Assembly (NCBI RefSeq): GCF_025264665.1
Contig: NZ_CP073697.1
Coordinates: 62,001-126,000 of the forward strand
Length of the DNA stretch: 64,000 nt
Origin: Edaphobacter flagellatus
GTDB taxonomy: Bacteria; Acidobacteriota; Terriglobia; Terriglobales; Acidobacteriaceae
Direction: 5' to 3'
Shown here: piece after piece, positions 17,354 to 29,300 of the stretch
Numbering within the stretch: the stretch's first letter is position 1
Layout: the number at the start of each line of letters is the position of its first letter
Position numbers and translations under genes: made by a program
The notes under the pieces: generated by a model
Databases searched by the model: none
What the model saw: the letters and a program-made list of their open reading frames with translations, nothing else
What the model was told of the DNA's origin: nothing

Positions 17354-20300
17354 ATGTTTCGATTCACGAGAAGAGAGATCTCCGCCATGAGCCAGAAGAA
17401 CCGTCCCCAGCTTGCACTGCTGACCTTCGTCGCCAAGCGAGCTGCCGTTGCCTTTGGGTTTGTTGCTTTCCTGCTTGCTGTCGGTCTGCAGGCCGGGGCG
17501 CAGATGCAACTCGTTCCAGGTGTCACGACAGTGGCGGGCAATGGGACGACAGGCTACTCGGGCGATGGCGGCCCCGCAACGAGTGCCGGGCTGAACCGAA
17601 CCGAAGGCGTCGCGACCGATAGTGCGGGCAATCTCTATATTGCGGATTGGCAAAATAACCGTATCCGTAAGGTCGATGCAGGAACAGGTGTCATTACCAC
17701 GGTTGCAGGCAATGGAACAGCGGGCTTTTCCGGCGATGGAGCCGCAGCGACCAGCGCTATGTTGAAGGGGCCGACTGGTGTTGTTGTCGATAGTGCAGGG
17801 AACTTATATATCGCGGATCAAGCGAACAACCGCGTTCGCAAGGTCGATGCCGGAACGGGCAATATTACCACGGTTGCGGGTAATGGGACAGCTGGCTTTT
17901 CTGGTGACGGCGCTGCAGCGACGAGTGCGGCAATGTATTCTCCCACCGACCTGACCTTCGACAGCGCAGGCAATCTCTATATTGCTGACAATGCCAACAA
18001 TCGCATTCGTAAGGTAGCTGCGGGGACTGGAATCATCACAACGTATGCCGGCAATGGGACAGCCGGCTTTTCGGGGAATGGCGGTGCAGCTACCAGTGCC
18101 GCGTTGAATCAGCCTGCCGGGATTGTTATCGACAGCGCAGGCAATCTCTATATCGCTGACGTTGCCAACAACCGCATTCGCAAAGTTGCCGCAGGGACAG
18201 GCATCATCACGACGTATGCCGGCAGTGGGACAGCCGGTTTTGCAGGGGATGGTGGCGCAGCCACCAGCGCGCAATTCAGTACTCCTGCACGTGTCACTCT
18301 CGATAAAGCGGGCAACCTGTTCGTCGCTGATCAAGGTAACAACCGAGTTCGTGAGATATTCGCAGCCACTGGGATTATCACAACCGTTGCCGGGAATGGC
18401 ACTGCGGGTTTCTCGGGGGATGGCGGGCCAGGAACTGCCGCTGCGTTCAATACTCCACTTGGTATTGCCATCGACAGTGCAGGTAGCCTCTACATCTCAG
18501 ATTTCGGCAATAATCGTATTCGGAAATTGGCGATTACTGCCAACAATTTCCCCACGACCACGATTGGCACCAGCAGCACTGTGCAGAATATTCTCCTTCA
18601 GACGACTGCGGCGGAGACGATCACCAGCATCACGGTTCCTCAGTCGCAGGGCGGCAAGCAGGAATACAGCATCGGTACGATTACGGGCTGCACGATTGGT
18701 GCAAGTAATGCCGCGGGAACGGTCTGCACGATTCCCATTACCTTTTCGCCGGCTTATTCCGGGCGGCGGTGGGTTCCACTACAGGTCGTTACGAGCACAG
18801 GCAATATCAACTTCGGTCTGACAGGCATAGGCCTGGGACCGCTGGTGGCGTTGACGCCCGGGGTCATCACGACCGCGGTGGGCAACGGAACAGCGGGTTC
18901 AACGGGCGATGGAGGCCTGGCGACCAGCGCGCAGGTGAATACTCCTGTAGGGGTGGCCTTCGACAGCGCGGGCAACCTCTATATCGGGGACAATGCCAGC
19001 AACCGCGTACGCAAGGTGAATGCAGCGACTGGGATCATCACGACAGTGGCGGGTACCGGTGTAGCAGGCTACTCGGGCGATGGCGGTCCGGCAACCAGTG
19101 CCCAGTTGAATGGTCCTGAAATTGTGGCCCTGGACAGCGCGGGCAACCTCTATATCGCGGAGTATTACAACCAGCGCATCCGCAAAGTGAACGCCGCAAC
19201 GGGAATCATCACGACGGTGGCGGGTAACGGGACACAGGCCTACTCGGGCGATGGCGGCCCAGCCACCAGCGCAGCGCTGTGGTCTCCTACTGGAGTAGCC
19301 GTCGACAGCGCAAACAATCTTTACATCGCGGACTTTGGCAACAGTCGCATCCGCAAGGTGAACGCGGCGACGGGCATCATCACAACGGTAGCGGGCAACG
19401 GGACAGTCGGTTATTCGGGCGATGGCGGCCCAGCCACCAGCGCAGCTCTTGCAGATCCTACGCATGTTGTCCTGGATAGCGTGGGCAATCTCTACATCGA
19501 CGATCCTGGCAACAACCGCGTCCGCAAGGTGACGGTAGCGACGGGAATCATCACGACGGTGGCGGGCAACGGAACCGGAGCCTATTCGGGCGATGGCGGC
19601 CCGGCGACTAGCGCTGCGTTGCATAACCCTGAGTATCTGGTGTTCGACAGCGCAGACAACCTCTATATCGGGGACTATCTGAACAACCGGATCCGCAAGG
19701 TGGCTGCGGCGACGGGGATCATCACGACAGTGGGCGGCAACGGAACCGGAGCCTATGCTGGCGACGGCGGTGCGGCGACCAGCGCTTCGCTGAAATATCC
19801 TAGCGGTATCACCTTCGATAACGCGGGCAACCTCTACGTCTCGGATCTTGGCAACAGCCGCATCCGCAAGATTGATCTGAGCCAGTCGATCCTGACGTAT
19901 CCGACAGGGACAAAGGTGGGAACGTCGGACTCGACGGATAATCCGCAGACGGCCATCGTCTCCAATATCGGCAACGCAAGCCTGACGGTTCCTCCGCCAT
20001 CATCGGGTAGCAATCCGAGCGTGTCGCTCAACTTTGCGTTGGATAGCGCGACGACGTGCCCGCAGCTGTCTACAAGCAGCTCTTCTCAGACACTGGCAGC
20101 CGGAGCGCAATGCACCTATGCGATCGACTTTGCGCCTACTGTGGCAGGCACGATCACTGGCTCCGCAATAGTCACAGATAATTCGTTGAACGTTGCTGGA
20201 TCGACGCAAACGATTCATCTGAATGCGACGGGAGTCGCAGTAAGCACGACGACGACGTTGGCTTCGTCGTTGAATCCGTCGGCCTATGGCCAGGCTGTGA

Positions 20301-23300
20301 CCTTTACGGCGACAGTTGCACCGACGGTAGGGACAGCTCTGCCCACAGGTACGGTGCAGTTCAGCGTGGATGGGGCGGCTGTTGGCGGTCCTGTAACACT
20401 GAACGGCAGCGGAGCCGCGACTTTTACGAGCAACACGCTGGCGGTGGGAACTCATAGCATCACTGCGGTCTACACGCCCGACTCGACCAGCTTCACGACG
20501 AGTTCCGCAACCGCTTTGAGCCAGGTGGTGGGTAAGGCGACTCTGGGGCAAAACGGTCTGGCCAACATCGCCCTGAACTCCTCGCCTAACCCGTCAAACG
20601 TGGGTCAGTCGGTGACCTTCACGGCGACGGTGCCGGCCGGTGTCACGGGTACGGTGACCTTCAAGGACGGTGCGACAACGCTGGGAACAGGCACGATCAG
20701 TGGCACTACGGCGACGTTTACGACAACAACGCTTGCCGTCGGAACGCATCCGGTGACGGCGGTCTATGGCGGCGATGCCAACTACAGCACCGCCACCTCC
20801 GCGGTTGACAACCATGTGGTGAACAATAGCGGCGCAACCAACACCAACTTCCTCCCGGCTATCCCGGTAGCGACTACAAGCGCGCCGCAAAACATCACGT
20901 TCACGTTACCTGCGACGGGAACTCTCAGCAGCATCACGATTCCGCAGTCCCAGAGCGGTAAGCAGGAGTACGCAATCCAGTCGATCACTGGTTGCACGGT
21001 GGGAGCAAGCAATCCGGCGGGCACTGTCTGCACCGTCTCTATAACCTTTACGCCAGGGTATCCCGGACAGCGGTGGGTGCCGTTGCAAGTGGTCGACAGC
21101 GCGGGCAATTTCAACGTTGGCCTGACCGGTATAGGTCTCGGGCCGCTGGTGGCGCTCACTCCGGGAATTATCACAACGGTGGCGGGCACTGGGACAGCTG
21201 GTTATACAGGGGATGGTGGTCCTGCGACGAGCGCGCAAATAAACGCGGTCTTCAGACAGGCCGTCGACAGTGCGGGCAACATATACATCGCAGAGTATGC
21301 CAACAACCGCATCCGTAAAGTAGCGGCAGGAACAGGCATCATCACAACGGTCGCTGGCAACGGAACCGCCGGTTTCTCGGGCGATGGCGGTCCGGCGACC
21401 AGTGCAAAGCTCAATGGCCCTCAAGGAGTGTACGTCGATAGTGCAGGCAATCTCTATATCGCTGACTATCTCAATTCCAGAATTCGCAAGGTTAATGCCG
21501 CGACAGGTGTGATCACGACGGTTGCGGGAAATGGATTAGGCGCGTACTCGGGGGATGGCGGCCCGGCGACCAGCGCAGGATTCGTGGCCCCTGGCGAAGT
21601 AATCGTCGACAGCGTAGGTAACCTCTATATCACCGACTACAACGGCTGCCGCATCCGCAAGGTGAATGCCGCGACGGGCGTGATCACTACGGTTGCGGGC
21701 AACGGGACAGTCGGCTATTCCGGGGATGGCGGCCCGGCAACTAGTGCCTCGTTTCAGTACCCTGGCGGGGTTGGTATCGACAGTGTGGGCAACCTCTATA
21801 TTGCGGACCAGCGCAACAACCGCATCCGCAAGGTGTCGGCAACTACTGGCATCATCACGACAATTGCCGGGAACGGAACACAAGGCTTTACAGGCGATGG
21901 CGGTCCTGCGACGAGTGCCGAGCTATATTACCCAGGCACCATTGCCATCGACAGTGCGAACAATGTCTATTTCTCAGATCAGTTCAACAATCGCGTCCGG
22001 AAGATAGACGCAGGAACCGGTGTGATTACAACCCTCGCAGGTTCTGGACCGTCTGCCTATTCAGGTGATGGTGGCCCTGCGACGAGTGCGGCGCTGGGTG
22101 GCGCCCTCGGTATTAGTTTGGACGGTGCAGGAAACCTCTATATCGCAGACTATGGCAACAACCGCATCCGTAAAGTGGATGTGAGTCAGTCGAAGTTGGC
22201 GTATCCGACGGCGACGAAGGTAGGGACTGCGGATACTACAGATGATCCGCAGACGGTGACGGTATCGAATATCGGCAATGCAAGCCTGACGGTTCCGCCG
22301 GCTTCTTCCGGTAGCAATCCCAATGTATCGCTGAACTTTGCGTTGGATAACGCGACGACGTGCCCGCAACAGTCGACGAGCAGCTCTGCCCAGACACTGC
22401 CGGCCGGGGCGAACTGCAACTATGCCGTGAACTTCGTGCCGACCACGACGGGCGCAATCACGGGCACCGCAGTGTTGACGGACAACTCGCTGAATGCACC
22501 GGGAACGACGCAAACGATCTCTCTTAGCGGTACTGGCGTTGCAGTAAGCACGACGACGACATTGGCTTCGTCGGTGAATCCATCGAGCTATGGCCAGGCT
22601 GTGACCTTCACAGCGACGGTAGCGCCGACGGTGGGGACAGCTCTGCCCACAGGCACGGTGCAGTTCAGTGTGGATGGGGCAGCTGTTGGCGGCCCTGTGA
22701 CGCTGAACGGTAGCGGAGCGGCAACTTTTACGAGCAGCAGCACGCTGGCGGTGGGCACCCATAGCATTACCGCGGTCTACACATCCAATTCGACCAACTT
22801 TACGGGAAGCTCCGCAGCTGCCTTAAACCAGGTGGTGAACAAGGCGACTCTGGGGCAGAACGGAGTGGCGAACATCACTCTGACGTCTTCGCCGAACCCG
22901 TCGGCCTACTTACAGTCGGTGACATTTACAGCGACGGTACCGAGCGGTGTCACCGGCACGGTGCAGTTCATGGATGGAACAACATCACTGGGCACAGGAA
23001 CGATCTCTGGCACGACTGCGACATTTACCACGTCCACGCTTGCGATCGGAACGCATCCGGTGACTGCCGTCTACAGCGGCGACGCGAACTACAATACGGC
23101 GACTTCGGCAGTCGACAACCAGGTGGTGAACAAGGCGACCCTGGGGCAGAACGGCGTGGCGGATATCACGTTGGCGTCTTCGCCGAATCCGTCAAGCTAC
23201 CTGCAGTCGGTGACCTTCACCGCGACGGTGCCGACCGGTGTTACCGGCACAGTGCAGTTCATGGATGGAGCGACACTGCTGGGGACGGGTACGATCAGCG

Positions 23301-26300
23301 GCACGACCGCGACGTTTACGACGACGGCACTTGCTGTCGGGACGCATCCAGTGACAGCGGTTTACAGCGGCGACGCGAACTACAACACGGCGACTTCGGC
23401 AGCCGACAACCAGGTGGTGAACAAGGCGACTCTGGGCCAGAATGGCTTGGCGAATATTACTTTGGCCTCCTCACCGAATCCGTCAACCCTCGGCCAGTCG
23501 GTGATCTTTACCGCGACGGTACCGACCGGTGTTACGGGCACGGTGCAGTTCATGGATGGAGCGACACTGCTGGGGACGGGTACGATCAGCGGCACGACCG
23601 CGACGTTGACTACGACGACGCTTGCTGTTGGGACTCATCCAGTAACAGCGGTTTATAGCGGCGACGCGAACTACAACACGGCGACTTCAGCAGTCGACAA
23701 CCAGGTGGTGAACAAGGCGACTCTGGGCCAGAACGGCCTGGCGAATATTGTTCTGACGTCTTCGCCGAACCCGTCGACTGTGGGTCAGTCGGTGACCTTC
23801 GCGGCGACGGTGCCTAGCGGAGTGACTGGTACGGTGCAGTTCATGGACGGTGCCACGTTGCTGGGGACGGGAACGATTGCTGGAACCACGGCTACGTTTA
23901 CGACGACGACACTTGCTGTCGGGACTCATCCAGTGACAGCGGTTTACAGCGGCGACGCGAACTATAACCCCGCGACGTCGGCAGTGGACAATCAGGTTGT
24001 GAACCAGCAGAGCACAACGACTTCGGTCGCCAGCTCTTTGAATCCCTCGGCATTTATGCAATCGGTCACCTTTACGGCGACGGTTGCTCCGACGTCGGGA
24101 TCAATCGTTCCGACAGGAACGGTACAGTTCAGTATCGATGGAACGGCTACGGGCAGCCCTGTCACTCTGAGCAACGGAACGGCTACGTTCGCAATCAGTA
24201 CGCTTGCGGTTGGCCTGCACTCCGTTACGGCGGTCTATACCCCGGACACAGGTAGTTTGACGGGAAGCAATGGGTCCATCAGCCAACAGGTCGGTGCTGT
24301 ATCCACGTCATCGACCACATTGAGCGTGTCTCCTTCCACCGTGATGTATGGCGATACGGCGACGCTGACAGCAGTGGTCGCGCCTAGTTTTGCGACCGGT
24401 ACGGTGAGCTTCTATGAGGGCACGACGCTTCTGGGTACGGCATCGCTTGATAATACGGGCACGGCAGTGCTGCCGATCAGCACGCTGAATGCTGGCGTAC
24501 ATAACATCACAGCGAAGTACAATGGCGATCCTGGCGTACCTGCAAATACGAGCAATACTGTTCAGTTGACGGTGACGCAGCGTACCGCACCGGGCGGGGG
24601 GCCGGCGATTACGGTGACGGTCAACGACGCGGCGCGGACGACGACCCAATCGAATCCACCGTTCTCCTATTCAGCGGCGGGACAGCTGGTCAACGGCGAC
24701 ACCTATGCGACGGCGATTGGCGGCACGGCGAATTACTCTACGGCAGCTGGAACGACACCAGGCACGTATGCGATCACAGTCACGGGCCTGACTTCGGCGA
24801 ACTATACGATCGCGTTTGTTCCCGGAAACTTGATGGTGACAGCAACAAACACGGCGACGACACTCGTTGCCAGCCCAGCTTCGACGCAATACGGCGATCC
24901 GGTTACGTTGACGGCTACAGTGACCTCGGGCGCAACAGGAACGGTGAGCTTCTATGACGGCTCAGTGTTGCTGGGCACGGGCGCAGTGTCGAGCGGCGTA
25001 GCAACACTCACGACGACCACGCTCATTGCCGGCACTCATACGACCACCGCGGTTTACAACGGTGATGCGACCTATGCGAGTAGCCAGAGTGGGCCGGCAA
25101 CTGTCACCGTAGCGAAGAAGACTGCACCGGGGGGCGGAGCTGCGCTGACGATCACCGTGCAGGACGCGAGCCGGCAGTACAACACGGCCGATCCTCAATT
25201 CAACTACGTCATTACGGGTACGCTGGTCAATGGCGACACCTACGCGACAGCGGTAACGGGTGCGGCAACCTATGCTGCGGCGGACACACCGACTTCACCT
25301 GCGGGTTCGACCTTCCCCATCAGTGTGAGCGGACTGGTGAGCGCAAACTATGAGATTGCGCTGGTCAACGGCACGCTGACCATTGCGTCTGCGCCGACTA
25401 CGACAACATTAACTACGAGCACGAATTCGGCGCAGTATGGCGATCCGGTCACGCTGACGGCAACCGTCTCTCCGAGCGGTGCCACCGGTACGGTGCTCTT
25501 CATGAATGGTGCTAATGTGCTGGGCACAGGTACGGTGTTGGGTGGTGTAGCCACGCTGACAACGACAACGCTGAATGCTGGTACCTATACGATCACATCG
25601 AGCTATCAGGGCGATACCAACTATGGCGCGAGCACCAGCGGTCCTATTACGCTGACGATCAGCCCGAGGTCCGGACCGGGCGGCACAGCGGCTCTGACAG
25701 TGACGGTAGCCGATGCAAGCCGTGCATATGGAGAAGGGAATCCAGCGTTCAGCTATAGCGTCGCGGGCACACTGGTGAACGGTGATACTTACGCGACAGC
25801 AGTGACAGGTGTGCCAGTCTACTCGACGCCGGGAACGCCAACGTCTCCAGCCGGAACGTATCCGATTTCGGTCACAGGTCTCAGCTCGAGCAACTATGTG
25901 ATCGCGTTCGTGAACGGTAGTCTCACCGTAAACAGGGCCACTCTGGGACAGAACGGGTTGGCCAATATCACGCTGACCTCTTCGCCGAACCCGTCGAACT
26001 ATGGCCAATCGGTCGATTTCACAGCGACAGTACCGAGTGGAGTTACCGGCACGGTGCAGTTCGTAGACGGCTTGACGGTGCTGGGAACGGGCACGATCAG
26101 CGGAACCACAGCTACCTTCACCACGACGACTCTTGCGGTCGGCACTCATCCGGTGACTGCGGTCTATAGCGGCGATGCCAACTATAACCCAGCAACTTCG
26201 GCGGTCGACAATCAGGTCGTGAACCAGGCGGGCACGACGACTACGGTTACCAGCTCGGCAAATCCCTCTACTTTCATGCAGTCGGTCACCTTTACGGCGA

Positions 26301-29300
26301 CAGTTGCTCCGACGGCGGGATCAACCCAGCCGACAGGATCGGTGCAGTTCAGCATCGATGGCACGGCTGTGGGCAGCCCTGTCACTCTCAGCAGCGGGGT
26401 GGCAACTTATACGATCAGCACACTGGCAGTCGGACTCCACATGGTCACCGCAGTTTATACGCCGGATACAGGCAGTCTGACGGGAAGCAGCGGCTCGGTC
26501 AACCAGACGGTCAGTGCGCTGGGTGCGTCGTCGACGACGCTGAGCGTAGCTCCCGGAACGGTGATGTACGGAGACCCGGCGACGCTGACAGCGGTAGTGT
26601 CGCCAAGTTTCGCCACCGGCACGGTGAGCTTCTATGAAGGAAGTACACTTCTGGGTACTTCTTCGCTCGACAGCACGGGTACAGCAGTTCTGCCGATCAG
26701 CACGCTGAACGCTGGCGTTCATACCATCGTGGCGAAGTACAACGGCGATCCTGGCGTACCTGCAAACACAAGCAACACCGTACAACTGACGGTTACGCAG
26801 CGCACAGCGCCGGGCGGAGGCCCAGCGATTACGGTGACGGTCAACGATGCGACACGGACTACGACCCAATCCAATCCGCCGTTCTCGTATTCACCCTCGG
26901 GACAACTGGTCAACGGCGATACGTATGCGTCGGCAATCAGCGGCACTCCGAATTACTCTACGGCAGCTGGAACGACACCAGGCACGTATTCGGTCACAGT
27001 CAGTGGATTGAGCTCAGCCAACTATACGATCGCATTTGTTCCGGGCAACCTGACCGTGACCATATCGCCATCGACGACAACCTTGGTCGCTGGTCCGTCT
27101 TCACCGCAGTACGGGGATCCAGTCACGCTGACTGCGACCGTCACTTCAGGTGCAACCGGTACGGTGAGCTTCTACGACGGTTCTGTGCTATTGGGCACGG
27201 GCACGGTGTCGAATGGCGTTGCTACATTGACGACCACAACGCTGAACGCGGGCACACACTCGATCACGGCGGTCTACAACGGCGATGCGACTTACGCGAG
27301 CAGCCAGAGCGCACCGGCAACTGTAGTTGTGGCAAAGAAGACGGCACCAGGCGGCGGTGCTGCTCTGACGATCACGGTGCAGGACGCGAGCCGGCAATAC
27401 AACACTTCCGATCCTCAGTTCAACTACGTCGCCACAGGCGCGCTGGTCAATGGGGATACCTATGCGACGGCGGTGACAGGAGCACCGGTTTACTCAGCAG
27501 CAGATACACCGACTTCACCGGCAGGTTCGACCTTCCCGATCAGTGTGAGTGGGCTGACGAGCGCAAACTATGCAATTGCGTTCGTCAACGGCACTCTGAC
27601 GATTGTGTCTGCGCCCACTACGACAACACTAGCTGCGAGCACGAACTCGGCGCAGTATGGCGACCAGGTCACTTTGACGGCGACGGTCGCTCCGAGCGGC
27701 GCGACCGGCACCGTGATCTTCATGAATGGCAGCACCGTTCTGGGTACGGGAACCGTATCGGGTGGAGTTGCCACGCTGACAACGACAGCGCTGAATGCCG
27801 GCACCTATACGATCACGTCCAGTTATCAGGGAGACACGGACTATGGTGCGAGCACCAGCGGTCCTGTCACGGTGACGATCAGCCCGAGGACTGCACCGGG
27901 CGGCGGAGCGGCTCTCACAATTACGGTAGCTGACGCGAGCCGTTTGTATGGGCAAGGGAATCCCGCGTTCAGCTATAGCGTGGCAGGCACACTGCTCAAT
28001 GGGGATACCTATGCGACGGCAGTTACGGGCGTGCCTGTCTACTCGACGGCTGCAACACCGACTTCTTCAGCCGGGAACTATCCGATATCAGTTACAGGCT
28101 TGAACTCGAACAACTATGTGATCGTCTTTGTGCACGGCACTCTTACCGTAAACAAGGCAACTTTGGGGCAGAACGGCCTGGCAGATATTACGTTGGTTTC
28201 TTCACCCAACCCTTCGGCTTACGAGGAATCCGTAACGTTCACAGCAACGGTGCCTAACGGCGTAACGGGTACGGTCAGCTTTATGGATGGGGCCACATTA
28301 TTTGGCACCAGCGTCATCTCCGGCACGACGGCAACCTTCACCACAACCACTCTTGCCGTCGGTACTCATCCTGTGACTGCTGTCTATAGCGGTGACGCGA
28401 ACTACAACTCGGCAACATCAGCGGTCGACAATCAGGTTGTCACCAAAGCGACGTTGGGCCAGAACGGCCTCGCCGATATCACCCTGGTGTCTTCGCCCAA
28501 TCCTTCCGCTTATAACCAGTCTGTGATCTTCACGGCGACGGTGCCAAGCGGCGTGACGGGCACAGTCCAGTTCGTCGATGGCTCGACCGTGCTGGGAACC
28601 GGTACGATCAGCGGCACGACGGCGACCTTCACCACATCCACTCTTGCTGTCGGGACGCATCCAGTGACGGCAGTTTATGGCGGTGATGCGAACTATAACT
28701 CTGCAACCTCTGCAATCGACAATCAGATCGTCACTATTGTGCCCACATCGGGGACGATACTGAGCATCTCGCCGTCTACGGTGATGTATGGCGATCCGGC
28801 GACGCTGATGGCAGCGGTAACACCGAGCTTTGCAACTGGCACAGTGAGCTTCTATGAGGGCACGACGCTGCTGGGCACGGCTTCGCTGGATAACACAGGT
28901 ACAGCCGTGCTGCCGATCAGCACATTGAATGCCGGCGTTCATACTATCGTGGCAAAATATAACGGCGATTCTAACGTTCCTGCCAATACGAGCAACACCG
29001 CACAACTGACCGTGACGCAGCGTACCGCGCCAGGCGGAGGGCCGGCGATTACCGTGACGGTCAACGACGCGGCGCGGACCACGACTCAATCCAATCCGCC
29101 GTTCTCGTATTCACCCTCGGGACAGTTGGTCAACGGCGATACGTTCGCAACGGCAATCACCGGCACGGCGAACTACTCGACAGCAGCAGGAAACACACCT
29201 GGCACATTCTCGATCACAGTCGCCGGCCTGACTTCAGCTAATTACACGATTGCGTTTGTTCCGGGCAACTTGACCGTGACCATATCGCCCTCGACGACAA

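Noticed and set aside
17804..18334. Long antisense frames within the NHL and Ig repeats (many over 100 codons on the minus strand to ~31 kb)
   Set aside because: They mirror the repeat unit of the giant gene and reflect its codon bias, not separate proteins.
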